From a virus: a stretch of 21,620 bases of DNA. Shown one piece after another: positions 12,663 to 19,288 of this stretch (within the stretch, counting starts at the first letter, position 1; each line of letters opens with the position of its first letter). The stretch is from positions 1 through 21,620 of IMG/VR virus record IMGVR_UViG_3300046692_000144. One strand, written 5' to 3'. Both the position numbers and the translations under genes were made by a program. The notes beneath the pieces are model-generated. The model made no database searches. It worked only from the letters and a program-made list of their open reading frames with translations, and was not told the DNA's origin.

Positions 12663-13013
12663 ATGTACGTATGTCTCCAGAAGTTCCTGCAACGACTTGC
12701 AAAAGAGAAGGGATTGATACGAGGTATGAGCAAGGGTCCATCGTTGGTTCCTCTTGCAGTAGTTGATTTCCTTAGACCTGAGGAAAGCGATATGACGTAC
12801 TACATTAAGTATGGACGACATCTTGCGGTAATCTCTCAGCAAAACGGGTATGCGTACATCAACCCTGATCTTACCAAACACTACTCCTCTGGAGGGGCCC
12901 TGTACGGAGACTATGAAGTTGTCAGCGTGCATCCACCCTGCAAGGCGGGCAGTAAGCGCTTAGTCAGGATCGTTGCAAAACATGTTCCACAACCACAAAT
13001 AAACTGGGATTGA
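12663..13013 (+). CDS. small protein, possible array II relative
   Basis: A 116-residue protein. Its opening (VCLQKFLQRLAKEKGL) resembles the FLxxLxxK start of the array family, and a later YEVVSVHPP...LVRIVAK block resembles the YxVxxV...hhVxV ending. The middle has MTYYIKYGRHLAVISQQNGY. The relationship is weaker than for the neighbours and could be convergent. It sits three bases after the previous stop, within the operon. Confidence 0.65.
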   Translation: MYVCLQKFLQRLAKEKGLIRGMSKGPSLVPLAVVDFLRPEESDMTYYIKYGRHLAVISQQNGYAYINPDLTKHYSSGGALYGDYEVVSVHPPCKAGSKRLVRIVAKHVPQPQINWD

Positions 13014-13016
13014 ACC

Positions 13017-13676
13017 ATGTCAACTGACTTGACGCAATGCTGCGGTAGACCACCTCGTTTGATATCCAAGGCTGGATACGGTTACTCAATCGTCTGCATG
13101 GAATGTGGCTTGGGTGCTATCGGTGAAACAGCTTCACGGACGTATCAGTCCGCCACCCATGAATGGGAGGAGCTTAAGGCTTCGTGGACCAATCCTCCTC
13201 ATGGTCCGATAAAAATCATTGTCAAGGAACTGGCCGCAGCTCATGACGTACTTCGAAACACTGCTTGTGTCTTGGGTGCTGGTGGTTACAACGCTCTGGA
13301 AGTAGACGCGGCAGTGTTCCAGTCGAAGATCTCTGATGGCATCGTCATGCTGACTACGCCTATGGAGAAGATGATCGATGAAGGTCGTGCTCGTATCAAG
13401 GAGTTGGAAGCAGAAGTAGTTAGGCTTAAAGGGCTAGTTGCCAATGAGTTTGTCGAGGGCTTTGAAGTCTCTTCAGAACCAGTGCCGTTCAAGGAAGTAA
13501 CTGTGGTCGGTCTTGGCTACAAGTACACTCTTAAAAACGAGGATGGTGACGTCTTCATTGAGGACATTTTCCACGGTGGTCGGTTCAACCGTACTGGCAA
13601 GGTGTATCTTCTCAGTGAGCGGTTGAAAACCTTGTTCAAAGAACAGATGCGGGAGGAGGCTACCGATGCTCAATAA
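13017..13676 (+). CDS. Lar-like zinc-ribbon protein with coiled coil
   Basis: A 219-residue protein. The N-terminal 50 residues resemble the Lar (restriction-alleviation) zinc ribbon: CCGRPP (8-13), then VCMECGLG (26-33), then ATHEWEEL in the place of the usual A-x-x-x-W. A coiled-coil stretch follows at about 117-142 (IDEGRARIKELEAEVVRLKG). The C-terminal 75 residues are strand-rich (VTVVGLGYKYTLKNEDGDVF). Lar itself modulates host type I restriction, but most phage homologues are untested, so anti-restriction is only a suggestion. Cys pairs and overall shape are seen; the family call is by motif. It overlaps the next gene by 11 bases. Confidence 0.65.
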   Translation: MSTDLTQCCGRPPRLISKAGYGYSIVCMECGLGAIGETASRTYQSATHEWEELKASWTNPPHGPIKIIVKELAAAHDVLRNTACVLGAGGYNALEVDAAVFQSKISDGIVMLTTPMEKMIDEGRARIKELEAEVVRLKGLVANEFVEGFEVSSEPVPFKEVTVVGLGYKYTLKNEDGDVFIEDIFHGGRFNRTGKVYLLSERLKTLFKEQMREEATDAQ

Positions 13677-13959
13677 TCTATGGTTGGAGGGGTCTCCACT
13701 AGTCACCATCCTTGCACTAATTGGGTTGATCACAGTAACTGTGCTGTGTTCTATCTTGTTCAAGTCTTGCATTGAGTTTGTCGAGGAACTACGGCACAAA
13801 AAGCGGAGAGCAAGACGGTCTATGTACGATGAAACCTTCGATATGGAAAGGTACTTCCTTACCCGGGTGGACGACCAAGATCAAGGCACTGAAGAGCTAA
13901 AGGCTACTTACAAAGTCTGGATCGAAGACTCTTTCCATGATTACCGTACGAGGATTTGA
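13666..13959 (+). CDS. single-pass membrane protein with basic stop-transfer
   Basis: A 97-residue protein with a hydrophobic helix at about 11-33 (PLVTILALIGLITVTVLCSI) followed by KKRRARR (45-51), so the C-terminal half should be cytoplasmic. That half is acidic and aromatic (YDETFDMERYFL, YKVWIEDSFHDY). It is the third membrane protein of this type in the operon. Unknown role. Confidence 0.65.
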   Translation: MLNNLWLEGSPLVTILALIGLITVTVLCSILFKSCIEFVEELRHKKRRARRSMYDETFDMERYFLTRVDDQDQGTEELKATYKVWIEDSFHDYRTRI

Positions 13960-13960
13960 A

Positions 13961-14173
13961 ATGTCCCAGGAGATCTCTGATCAACTGAAGATAGCAGAAC
14001 AAGCCTTAGGTAACGCCCTGAGGCTCATTGCTGAAATCCCGGGCAAGGAAATGACGGACACAACTCGTAACTGGGTTAACCGTGTTAGAACGGTGAAGCA
14101 GGATGCTGCAAACTTGAAAAGAATGGGTCTAGTGATTGACCTGTTATATAAGCGGAAACGGAGGTTCAAGTAA
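13961..14173 (+). CDS. hypothetical helical protein
   Basis: A 70-residue, largely alpha-helical protein opening with MSQEISDQLKIAEQALGNAL and ending in a basic tail KRKRRFK. The start at 13961 has AGGA at 13951-13954, six bases upstream, and abuts the previous stop; the frame is open to an ATG at 13937 but that has no ribosome site. The basic end suggests nucleic-acid or acidic-partner binding. No family recognised. Confidence 0.6.
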   Translation: MSQEISDQLKIAEQALGNALRLIAEIPGKEMTDTTRNWVNRVRTVKQDAANLKRMGLVIDLLYKRKRRFK

Positions 14174-14391
14174 TGAACAGAGTAATCATTGATGTGTACG
14201 GAGACGGATCTGTCGTAGTCTGTGGTGAAGTAGGGGAACTAGTAGAAGTTCAAATCCCGGAAGATTTCAATGGAAAAGATATTCGACCGTGGGCGGAAGA
14301 ACTGGAGAAGCTTGGGTTGGACCTTGTGTCTGATGAACTCTTAGAAACACTATTTCAGATCACTGAACTTGCAGTAACCAAACAAGAATAA
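14173..14391 (+). CDS. hypothetical acidic protein
   Basis: A 72-residue acidic protein. Strands (RVIIDVYGDGSVVVCG, VEVQIP) are followed by an amphipathic helix (RPWAEELEKLGLDLV) and a second helix. It overlaps the basic preceding gene by one base. The alternation of a basic and an acidic small protein could suggest a complex, but that is only a thought. It ends the 11169-14391 operon just before a promoter motif and terminator. Confidence 0.6.
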   Translation: MNRVIIDVYGDGSVVVCGEVGELVEVQIPEDFNGKDIRPWAEELEKLGLDLVSDELLETLFQITELAVTKQE

Positions 14392-14393
14392 CC

Positions 14394-14409
14394 TGGTATA
14401 AGCGAAGTG
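14394..14409 (+). promoter_or_regulatory. GGTATAAG promoter motif
   Basis: TGGTATAAG (14394-14402), four bases, then GTG (14407-14409) in the position of the GTA seen at other sites. It begins three bases after a stop codon. Unusually, a strong terminator lies only 11 bases further on. Confidence 0.55.
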
Positions 14410-14419
14410 TAACAAAGAC

Positions 14420-14445
14420 AAAGTCAGGTATCCCCTGACTTTTTA
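14420..14445 (+). terminator. rho-independent terminator or attenuator
   Basis: AAAGTCAGG (14420-14428) and CCTGACTTT (14434-14442), 5-nt loop, with the T-run TTTTT at 14440-14444 overlapping the stem. It lies between the GGTATAAG motif and the start of array II, so it could act on both the incoming operon transcript and the new one. Confidence 0.88.
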
Positions 14446-14465
14446 GTTTATGAGGTAGTCACGTC

Positions 14466-14789
14466 ATGATTGAGTTAATTGCCTTTCTAGAACAACTAAT
14501 GAAACGATTCCCGGATTACAAGGAGTTCAACCGGATACAGCTAGAACTAGACAACAACTCTTATGCGCTGATCTTGGATAGTATCAAGGACGATGTCATC
14601 TACTATCACTTTCATGGAGCTAAGACTCTTTTCGAATTCAGCCCTAGAAAAATGAGCTTCTTTCGGTACATGGTAAACGACGTCTCTCAGGTATTTCTTA
14701 GCCATGATATACCATTGTTAGGCGTACGACGTCAAGGCGTACGAGTAAGCACATCTAAACACTTCGGTAAGTACACGGGAATATCATGA
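14466..14789 (+). CDS. small paralogous protein, array II member 1
   Basis: A 107-residue protein: MIELIAFLEQLMKRFPDYKE, then RIQLELDNNSYALI, then an aromatic segment and GVRRQGVRVSTSKHF near the end. It aligns over its whole length with member 2 (P-D-Y-K-E-F, L-E-L-D-N-x-S-Y, F/Y-R-Y-x-V, G-V-R-x-x-T-S-K), so these two are a recent duplication. No catalytic motif is seen. It is the first gene after the promoter-terminator pair at 14394-14445. GAGG at 14451-14454 is 11 bases from the ATG, a rather long spacing. Confidence 0.75.
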   Translation: MIELIAFLEQLMKRFPDYKEFNRIQLELDNNSYALILDSIKDDVIYYHFHGAKTLFEFSPRKMSFFRYMVNDVSQVFLSHDIPLLGVRRQGVRVSTSKHFGKYTGIS

Positions 14790-15118
14790 TTGAGTTAATG
14801 ACGTTTCTACACCAGTTAGTTAAGAAGATTCCTGACTATAAAGAGTTTGGCAGGGTATATCTGGAACTGGATAACGGGTCATATGACCTAATCATTACCC
14901 AGCTAAAAACCAACTCCATCGCTTACCGCTTCAGCAATGGTGGTAGGGCTGCCCATGACTGGAATCCAAGAGGGGCAGCTTACTACCGATATATAGTTGA
15001 CCGAGTATCAGAAGTACACCTAAACATTGATAACGATATACTGGGCCGACGACCTGGCGGAGTTCGGATACACACTTCAAAAGTCTTTTGGAAAGAGGGG
15101 TTAAAGAAACGTGATTGA
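14786..15118 (+). CDS. small paralogous protein, array II member 2
   Basis: A 110-residue paralogue of the preceding gene: MIELMTFLHQLVKKIPDYKE, LELDNGSYDLIITQL, AYRFSNGG, YYRYIVDRVSEV, GGVRIHTSKVF. Predicted fold is an N-terminal helix followed by six or so strands. The ATGA start-stop overlap points to coupled translation. Divergence is high although the genes are adjacent, suggesting fast evolution after duplication. Confidence 0.75.
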   Translation: MIELMTFLHQLVKKIPDYKEFGRVYLELDNGSYDLIITQLKTNSIAYRFSNGGRAAHDWNPRGAAYYRYIVDRVSEVHLNIDNDILGRRPGGVRIHTSKVFWKEGLKKRD

Positions 15119-15443
15119 TATAACCGAGTTCCTTCGTCGTCTTACTAAAAAGATAACAAGCCCCTCAAACATTAGTCTTATCAAAGTTGTGTTTAAGTCC
15201 AATGGTACGGAGATAAACATACGCGAAGTTGGTGACGACGGACGTATCCTATACGCGTATGGGTCAGGTACAAAAGGCCCATCAAAATCATGGACACCTC
15301 ACACAATGGTGGGGGCTAAGTACGTGATATCCCGGATCGAAGAACAACGAGTTAACAAGAGCCATATAAAGCCGATGTCCAGCCTCGTACGTCCTATTAA
15401 CAAGGCAGTGATCTACGTCGAGAAAATTGTGGAGGAACTATGA
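15111..15443 (+). CDS. small paralogous protein, array II member 3
   Basis: A 110-residue family member: MIDITEFLRRLTKKI, SLIKVVFKSNGTEI, ILYAYGSG, SWTPHTMVGAKYVISRIEEQ, AVIYVEKI. It keeps the order helix, V-x-V-x-F strand, aromatic strand, W-P loop, Y-V-I-x-x-I, final V-x-V strand. GTG start overlapping the previous stop by eight bases; GAGGGG at 15095-15100. Confidence 0.72.
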   Translation: MIDITEFLRRLTKKITSPSNISLIKVVFKSNGTEINIREVGDDGRILYAYGSGTKGPSKSWTPHTMVGAKYVISRIEEQRVNKSHIKPMSSLVRPINKAVIYVEKIVEEL

Positions 15444-15745
15444 GTATCAACGTTCAGGAGTTTTTCCGTCGCCTAGTTGATAAGCTTGGACTTGCCGAGG
15501 ACCCAAAGATCGAAAAGGTCTTTGTACAGTTCAATGGCGATACTGTAATACAACTTCTCAAGTTCCTGGGGAATGAGCAGTTCGAGTACCGATTCATCCC
15601 TGTCCATGGTGACAGGGTAAATAAGTGGTACTCCAACGGAAGCAGTACTCGTCGTTACCGAGTTGCAAGTATTAGGCGTAAAAAGGAGACGCCTGGAGTT
15701 CTAGGAGGCCGTGGTAGTCTACACATAAATCTGGAGGATGGCTGA
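15440..15745 (+). CDS. small paralogous protein, array II member 4
   Basis: A 101-residue member: INVQEFFRRLVDKLGL, IEKVFVQFNGDTVIQLLKFL, FEYRFIPVHGDRVNKW, YRVASIRRKK, GSLHINLED. It is closest to member 5 (LGLAEDP/LGLEAGDP, VFVQFNGDTVIQLLKFLG against LFIRFNQGASIRVLKYLG). ATGA overlap with the previous stop and GGAGG upstream give good coupling. Confidence 0.75.
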   Translation: MSINVQEFFRRLVDKLGLAEDPKIEKVFVQFNGDTVIQLLKFLGNEQFEYRFIPVHGDRVNKWYSNGSSTRRYRVASIRRKKETPGVLGGRGSLHINLEDG

Positions 15746-16098
15746 TGTCTAATCCTAGTGGATTTGTAGATAACGAGAATTACTTCACTACTCTTATCAA
15801 CCGCTTGGGCTTGGAAGCGGGTGACCCGGTACGTACCCTCTTCATTAGATTCAACCAAGGTGCAAGCATCAGGGTTCTCAAGTATCTTGGCGACTCTACT
15901 TTCAGCTATGTGTTCTACCCTGCCAGGGGTGAACAGGGTGAGTCAAATTGTTGGTGTTTCAAAAGGGAGGAGAACGATAACCTCTCAGTGACGAACGTGT
16001 CGAAGATGTTCAATCTGGTTCGCCCCTACGATCCGTTCTACTCCCCAAACGGTCATGAAATACTGGTAAATGTGGAGAGCATCTATGAAGATGATTGA
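15745..16098 (+). CDS. small paralogous protein, array II member 5
   Basis: A 117-residue paralogue of member 4 with a longer N-terminus: YFTTLINRLGLEAGDP, LFIRFNQGASIRVLKYLG, FSYVFYPARGEQGE, then NLSVTNVSKMFNLV and ILVNVESIY. GGAGG at 15733-15737 precedes the ATG, which overlaps the previous stop by one base. No known domain. Confidence 0.75.
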   Translation: MSNPSGFVDNENYFTTLINRLGLEAGDPVRTLFIRFNQGASIRVLKYLGDSTFSYVFYPARGEQGESNCWCFKREENDNLSVTNVSKMFNLVRPYDPFYSPNGHEILVNVESIYEDD

Positions 16099-16396
16099 TC
16101 TAAGAGAGTATCTCTTCTCTCTAGATACAGACCTTTGGAGTATGGGTCGCAAGAAGAGGCTTGAGGGGATCGTGGTGCAGCTTATCCACACCGGGAACGA
16201 GCTGCTGCCACGGGAGCTTTTCCGTAAAGACCGGAACCTTGACAACACCTACTACTACACTGTCCTGGGCATGGATGGTAATGTTAAGAGGTGGCTGATA
16301 CATAGAAATTACTGGGAGGTAGTCAATGTCTCCCGTAAGCGGTATCATGGTGGCATTAAAACATTAATCACTGCAACCAGAGTTGGGAGTGCGTAA
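16085..16396 (+). CDS. small paralogous protein, array II member 6
   Basis: A 103-residue member: KMIDLREYLFSLDT, GIVVQLIHTGNELL, YYYTVLGMDGNVKRWLIHR, YWEVVNVSRKRYHGGIKTLI. The W...YWEVVNVS...TLITA block matches the W...Y-x-V-x-x-V...h-x-V ending of its neighbours, though the overall match is the loosest in the array. Start choice: ATG 16085 has GGAG at 16074-16077 (7-base spacing). ATG 16091 would match the MIDL/MIEL family start, and ATG 16070 is also in frame. Confidence 0.68.
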   Translation: MKMIDLREYLFSLDTDLWSMGRKKRLEGIVVQLIHTGNELLPRELFRKDRNLDNTYYYTVLGMDGNVKRWLIHRNYWEVVNVSRKRYHGGIKTLITATRVGSA

Positions 16397-16588
16397 ATGC
16401 GATACGACTTAGATATTCAACCCGGACCAACCCTTACCCCGCGTGTCTCAGTGACGCAGAGGAACAAGGCCCGAGAGAACACTCAGCTTTTAGGTCAGAT
16501 GCTATTGGCCGGAGTTACGGACGTTGCTCGGATCAAGGAAGTAAATCGGATCGTTTCTGAAACCCTCAGGGCAGTGAATGAGATATGA
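16397..16588 (+). CDS. hypothetical small protein
   Basis: A 63-residue protein: a proline-rich N-terminus (YDLDIQPGPTLTPRVS) then a helical remainder (LLGQMLLAGVTDVARIKEVN). It starts immediately after the previous stop with GGGAG at 16384-16388 and overlaps the next gene (ATGA). It marks the end of array II. No family recognised. Confidence 0.6.
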   Translation: MRYDLDIQPGPTLTPRVSVTQRNKARENTQLLGQMLLAGVTDVARIKEVNRIVSETLRAVNEI

Positions 16589-16773
16589 GCCACGCTACTA
16601 ACAATGACCTGATTCGTTTGGTCAAGGACACTAAAGATGACTGCAAGTATGATGTTCGTACTGCGATTGATCTCTTGGCAAACCTAGAGTCCTGCAATCG
16701 CATACCCTCAGACTTCAAAGAAGGTATCGAAGCAATTATCAGCAATGCTTACTCTGCATTGGAGGCGCTGTGA
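16585..16773 (+). CDS. hypothetical small helical protein
   Basis: A 62-residue protein of three predicted helices (NDLIRLVKDTKD, VRTAIDLLANLE, FKEGIEAIISNAYSALEAL). ATGA overlap with the previous gene and GTGA overlap with the next give a tightly coupled trio at 16397-17060. Function unknown. Confidence 0.6.
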   Translation: MSHATNNDLIRLVKDTKDDCKYDVRTAIDLLANLESCNRIPSDFKEGIEAIISNAYSALEAL

Positions 16774-17060
16774 CTACTCTTGCTATCCGCGAACAGTTCG
16801 AAAAGGCAACGATGTACGAGTCTTTGAACGAATCCACTCGGCAGCTACTAGACTCCACTGCCTGGCCTACGTGGTGCTTGGCGTGGAGCCGTATGAAATC
16901 CTCTATTGACGTAGAGCTTCGTGAGAAAGTCCGAGGACTCCTAGCTATTTCTGAAGCAGAGTGCTACCACTTAGATAGTGTTGGCGAAGGCTCCTCTGCC
17001 AGAGTCCTCCGTAGGGAGATTACTCTGATGGACGATTACCTGACGTCATTAGACTCCTAA
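16770..17060 (+). CDS. hypothetical helical protein
   Basis: A 96-residue, mostly helical protein opening with MTTLAIREQFEKATMYESLN. GTG start inside the overlap GTGA. Tryptophan-rich middle (WPTWCLAWSRM). It is the last gene before a GGTATAAG motif that begins four bases after its stop. No domain recognised. Confidence 0.6.
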   Translation: MTTLAIREQFEKATMYESLNESTRQLLDSTAWPTWCLAWSRMKSSIDVELREKVRGLLAISEAECYHLDSVGEGSSARVLRREITLMDDYLTSLDS

Positions 17061-17063
17061 GAC

Positions 17064-17079
17064 TGGTATAAGGTAAGTA
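17064..17079 (+). promoter_or_regulatory. GGTATAAG promoter motif
   Basis: TGGTATAAG (17064-17072), four bases, then GTA (17077-17079), 15 bases before the next start codon. If transcription starts near the GTA the leader is very short, just enough for the AGGA ribosome site at 17082-17085. No -35. Confidence 0.6.
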
Positions 17080-17094
17080 GAAAGGAATTATTAG

Positions 17095-17418
17095 ATGACC
17101 GAAGATGTTCACCAACGTATTGCCGCTACATGGGAAGCCCTGAATGAACTCGGTGATATGGTCGCCCATCGTAACCCGGAGGATGAACTTACTTTAGTTA
17201 CCATGCTTCACGAGGTTGCAAAGCTTCAGGTGGCAGGCCAGTTGCCTCAATTAAACGGTGCGGAGGACATTGGTAACTCCGTGTATTACTCTTTCGCAGA
17301 TCGTAACGTAGTTACCTCACAACGTTTGTTCTACGCTCTTGGGATGATTGATGATGACGGAATCTCCTTGGATGTGCTTCCGGTGCCTTCAGCCAACGGA
17401 ACTCAAAAAAAAGTATGA
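17095..17418 (+). CDS. hypothetical protein
   Basis: A 107-residue soluble protein opening with MTEDVHQRIAATWEALNELG. Acidic helices fill the N-terminal 50 residues; the C-terminal half is mixed (NSVYYSFADRNVVTSQRLFY) and ends in KKV coded by an A8 run. It forms a single-gene cassette: GGTATAAG motif in front, hairpins at 17426-17470 behind. Family unknown. Confidence 0.65.
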   Translation: MTEDVHQRIAATWEALNELGDMVAHRNPEDELTLVTMLHEVAKLQVAGQLPQLNGAEDIGNSVYYSFADRNVVTSQRLFYALGMIDDDGISLDVLPVPSANGTQKKV

Positions 17419-17425
17419 CCACAAG

Positions 17426-17470
17426 GCTGCCGTCTGGCGGCTAGGTTGCTCCCACTGTGGGAGCTTTGTA
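17426..17470 (+). terminator. double hairpin, probable terminator
   Basis: First stem GCTGCC/GGCGGC (17426-17441, one G-U). Second stem GCTCCCA/TGGGAGC (17448-17464, 3-nt loop) followed by TTTGTATTCTT, a moderate T-tract. The second hairpin is the likelier terminator. Confidence 0.7.
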
Positions 17471-17490
17471 TTCTTCAGTAGGAAGTAACT

Positions 17491-18513
17491 ATGGACGTCA
17501 ATGCAATCTTCGAGAAGTACACTCGGGAACAACTGATCGATATGCTCATGAAGGACGGCAAAGAGATCCTTCGCCGGAAACACATGCTCACTGCCTGCGG
17601 CGAAGAGATGCATCGTCTTGGATCTGATAAAAAAGAAATCCTCGATGCCATCGAAGCGGATGAAGCCAAGTGGATTAGTGGCTACTGCATCGGTTCGTAC
17701 AACCAGATGCGTGGCTACATCCTTGATCTGGAGAAAGGCTTGTGTCTACGACCTAAACATATCGACGATATGTTCAAGGCTCGTAGTGACTACGTTCCTC
17801 AGGCCAGTGAGACTAAATCCCCTGCCGAGGCTATGCGTTCTCTTCAAAACGAATGCATTGAACTTCGTCAAGTCATGATTGCTGCCGCAGAAGAGATCCA
17901 CGAACACTGGGACGATCACTGCGACGAAGACGGCTACGGTCCTGCAAATCTACAACGTCGTCTGGAACAAGGCGTTGCTGTGTGCTATCCAGGATACACC
18001 ATGGGTGCATTCCAGAAGATGGAGCGACAAATAGAGATGCTAAATCGTCGTCTTGATAGTGTACGTAAGCAACGGGAACGAGAGGCCTCTGTCCCGGAAG
18101 TAGAAGTACTCAAAGTTTCTCGGGGAGAGGCTCCCGAAGGTTGGGCGGTGCCAGGAGGTGCGGAGAACCTCTCCTCCCCTTGGAAGGCAGAGATCGTTCG
18201 CACCTCCCCTCTCACCAAGAAACTTCGATTGGTCGTAGAAGAAGGGGACGAAGTACGGATTTCCGAGATCATCGTTGATGGCGGTGACGCTCAAGACAAG
18301 AATCTGTCGGTGCTCTACCAATTCGTCAATGCAGTGTCGAGAACCATGCATATGAAACATAAGTGGCCTATGTGGTGGAAGTTGGTTAAGGCCAACGCGT
18401 GCTTCCGTCTCTGTATGACCGGTAGCCTTTCCTACACCATCGAACCTGCCACTGATGAAGAGTTTCAGATGCTGGATTCATTCTTCAAGTATCTGGGAGC
18501 GGTCTATGACTAA
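17491..18513 (+). CDS. hypothetical protein with internal duplication
   Basis: A 340-residue protein of unknown family. Two stretches look like copies: residues about 27-84 (CGEEMHRLGSD ... SGYCIGSYNQMRGYILDLE) and about 122-188 (AAEEIHEHWDD ... YPGYTMGAFQKMERQIEML). Each has an EE-h-H helix, a gap of about 20 residues, then G-Y-x-h-G-x-h-x-x-M-x-x-x-I. A charged linker (RKQREREAS) leads to a C-terminal domain with W-K-A-E-I-V, KLRLVVEEGDEVRISEI and a Trp-rich block (KWPMWWKLVK). AGGAAG lies upstream of the ATG. It starts an operon with the next two genes. Confidence 0.75.
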   Translation: MDVNAIFEKYTREQLIDMLMKDGKEILRRKHMLTACGEEMHRLGSDKKEILDAIEADEAKWISGYCIGSYNQMRGYILDLEKGLCLRPKHIDDMFKARSDYVPQASETKSPAEAMRSLQNECIELRQVMIAAAEEIHEHWDDHCDEDGYGPANLQRRLEQGVAVCYPGYTMGAFQKMERQIEMLNRRLDSVRKQREREASVPEVEVLKVSRGEAPEGWAVPGGAENLSSPWKAEIVRTSPLTKKLRLVVEEGDEVRISEIIVDGGDAQDKNLSVLYQFVNAVSRTMHMKHKWPMWWKLVKANACFRLCMTGSLSYTIEPATDEEFQMLDSFFKYLGAVYD

Positions 18514-18859
18514 GTCTTTGCTTGAGAAGTACCAGGCACTGGCGGAGTACATCCAAGGGCTGGCTACCGAGATGAACTTGGCAGGAAGAAAAGCTATGCA
18601 GTATCAGCATTCTTCGACCAGTAATCTGGGAGTAGCCAGTATCTGCAACGATGTGTCCGATTCTGGGAACAAGGTTCTTCTGGAGAACAGTCTTAGCTCT
18701 GATGATTTTTCTCTCAGCAAGAGGCTGGCCCGAGCAGAGCAGTTGCTCAACGATGCATACTGCACTCACACCCTGAACAAAGACGGTCGTTACCCAATCG
18801 AAGACTACTTCAAGGAACACGGACTGACCTTTGTTCATGAAGAGGAGAAGGGCGGATGA
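18506..18859 (+). CDS. hypothetical helical protein
   Basis: A 117-residue protein, helical at the start (SLLEKYQALAEYIQGLATEM) and acidic at the end (HEEEKGG). The frame is open further upstream, but ATG 18506 has GGGAG at 18495-18499 and overlaps the previous stop by eight bases. It shares a four-base overlap with the Lar-like gene downstream, so all three genes at 17491-19209 are probably co-translated. Confidence 0.65.
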   Translation: MTKSLLEKYQALAEYIQGLATEMNLAGRKAMQYQHSSTSNLGVASICNDVSDSGNKVLLENSLSSDDFSLSKRLARAEQLLNDAYCTHTLNKDGRYPIEDYFKEHGLTFVHEEEKGG

Positions 18860-19209
18860 CTCAGAGACCGACGATTGAGGATTGTCCATTCTGCGGTCCT
18901 CATAAAAACTTTGATCGACCGATGGTCATTCAAGATGATGACTCTTTCTACTACGTGTACTGCCCTATCTGCGAAGTTACTTCTGAGCATTTCTACTTGG
19001 AAGTAAAGGCGTTAGAAACCTGGAACAAACGTGCTCCAACCGCAGGGGAACTTCACTGGAAAAACAACCATGACTGTCAGGTTGCTAAGACTAGGATCTT
19101 GATCGACCGTCCGGATATGCCCGTGGAAAGGGTCAAAGCATATAAACATATCTGCGAACTCGAACTCCGAGTAGCACTACTAGAAAAACAACTGAGTACA
19201 AAGCAATGA
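18856..19209 (+). CDS. Lar-family zinc-ribbon protein (restriction-alleviation-like)
   Basis: A 117-residue protein whose first 60 residues fit the Lar family well: CPFCG (C10, C13), VYCPICEVTSE (C36, C39) and ALETWNKRAP (52-61), the usual A-x-x-x-W-N-x-R ending. Lar of the Rac prophage reduces host type I restriction; phage homologues are common and mostly untested. The C-terminal half is a charged helix likely to form a coiled coil (YKHICELELRVALLEKQL). It closes the 17491-19209 operon and overlaps the previous gene by four bases (ATGA). Confidence 0.8.
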   Translation: MTQRPTIEDCPFCGPHKNFDRPMVIQDDDSFYYVYCPICEVTSEHFYLEVKALETWNKRAPTAGELHWKNNHDCQVAKTRILIDRPDMPVERVKAYKHICELELRVALLEKQLSTKQ

Positions 19210-19237
19210 CGCGTCGTGCAATAGAACTGGTAGGTAC

Positions 19238-19254
19238 TGGTATAAGGCATTTGT
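19238..19254 (+). promoter_or_regulatory. GGTATAAG promoter motif
   Basis: TGGTATAAG (19238-19246) with GTA at 19253-19255, six rather than four bases downstream. It lies in the 79-base gap before the next operon. No -35. Confidence 0.55.
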
Positions 19255-19288
19255 AGCTAGAACAATAATTCAATCCGGGAGGATCAAA

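Noticed and set aside
18455-18505. N-terminal extension of the 18506 gene
   Set aside because: It overlaps the preceding gene by 59 bases; GGGAG is correctly spaced for ATG 18506.
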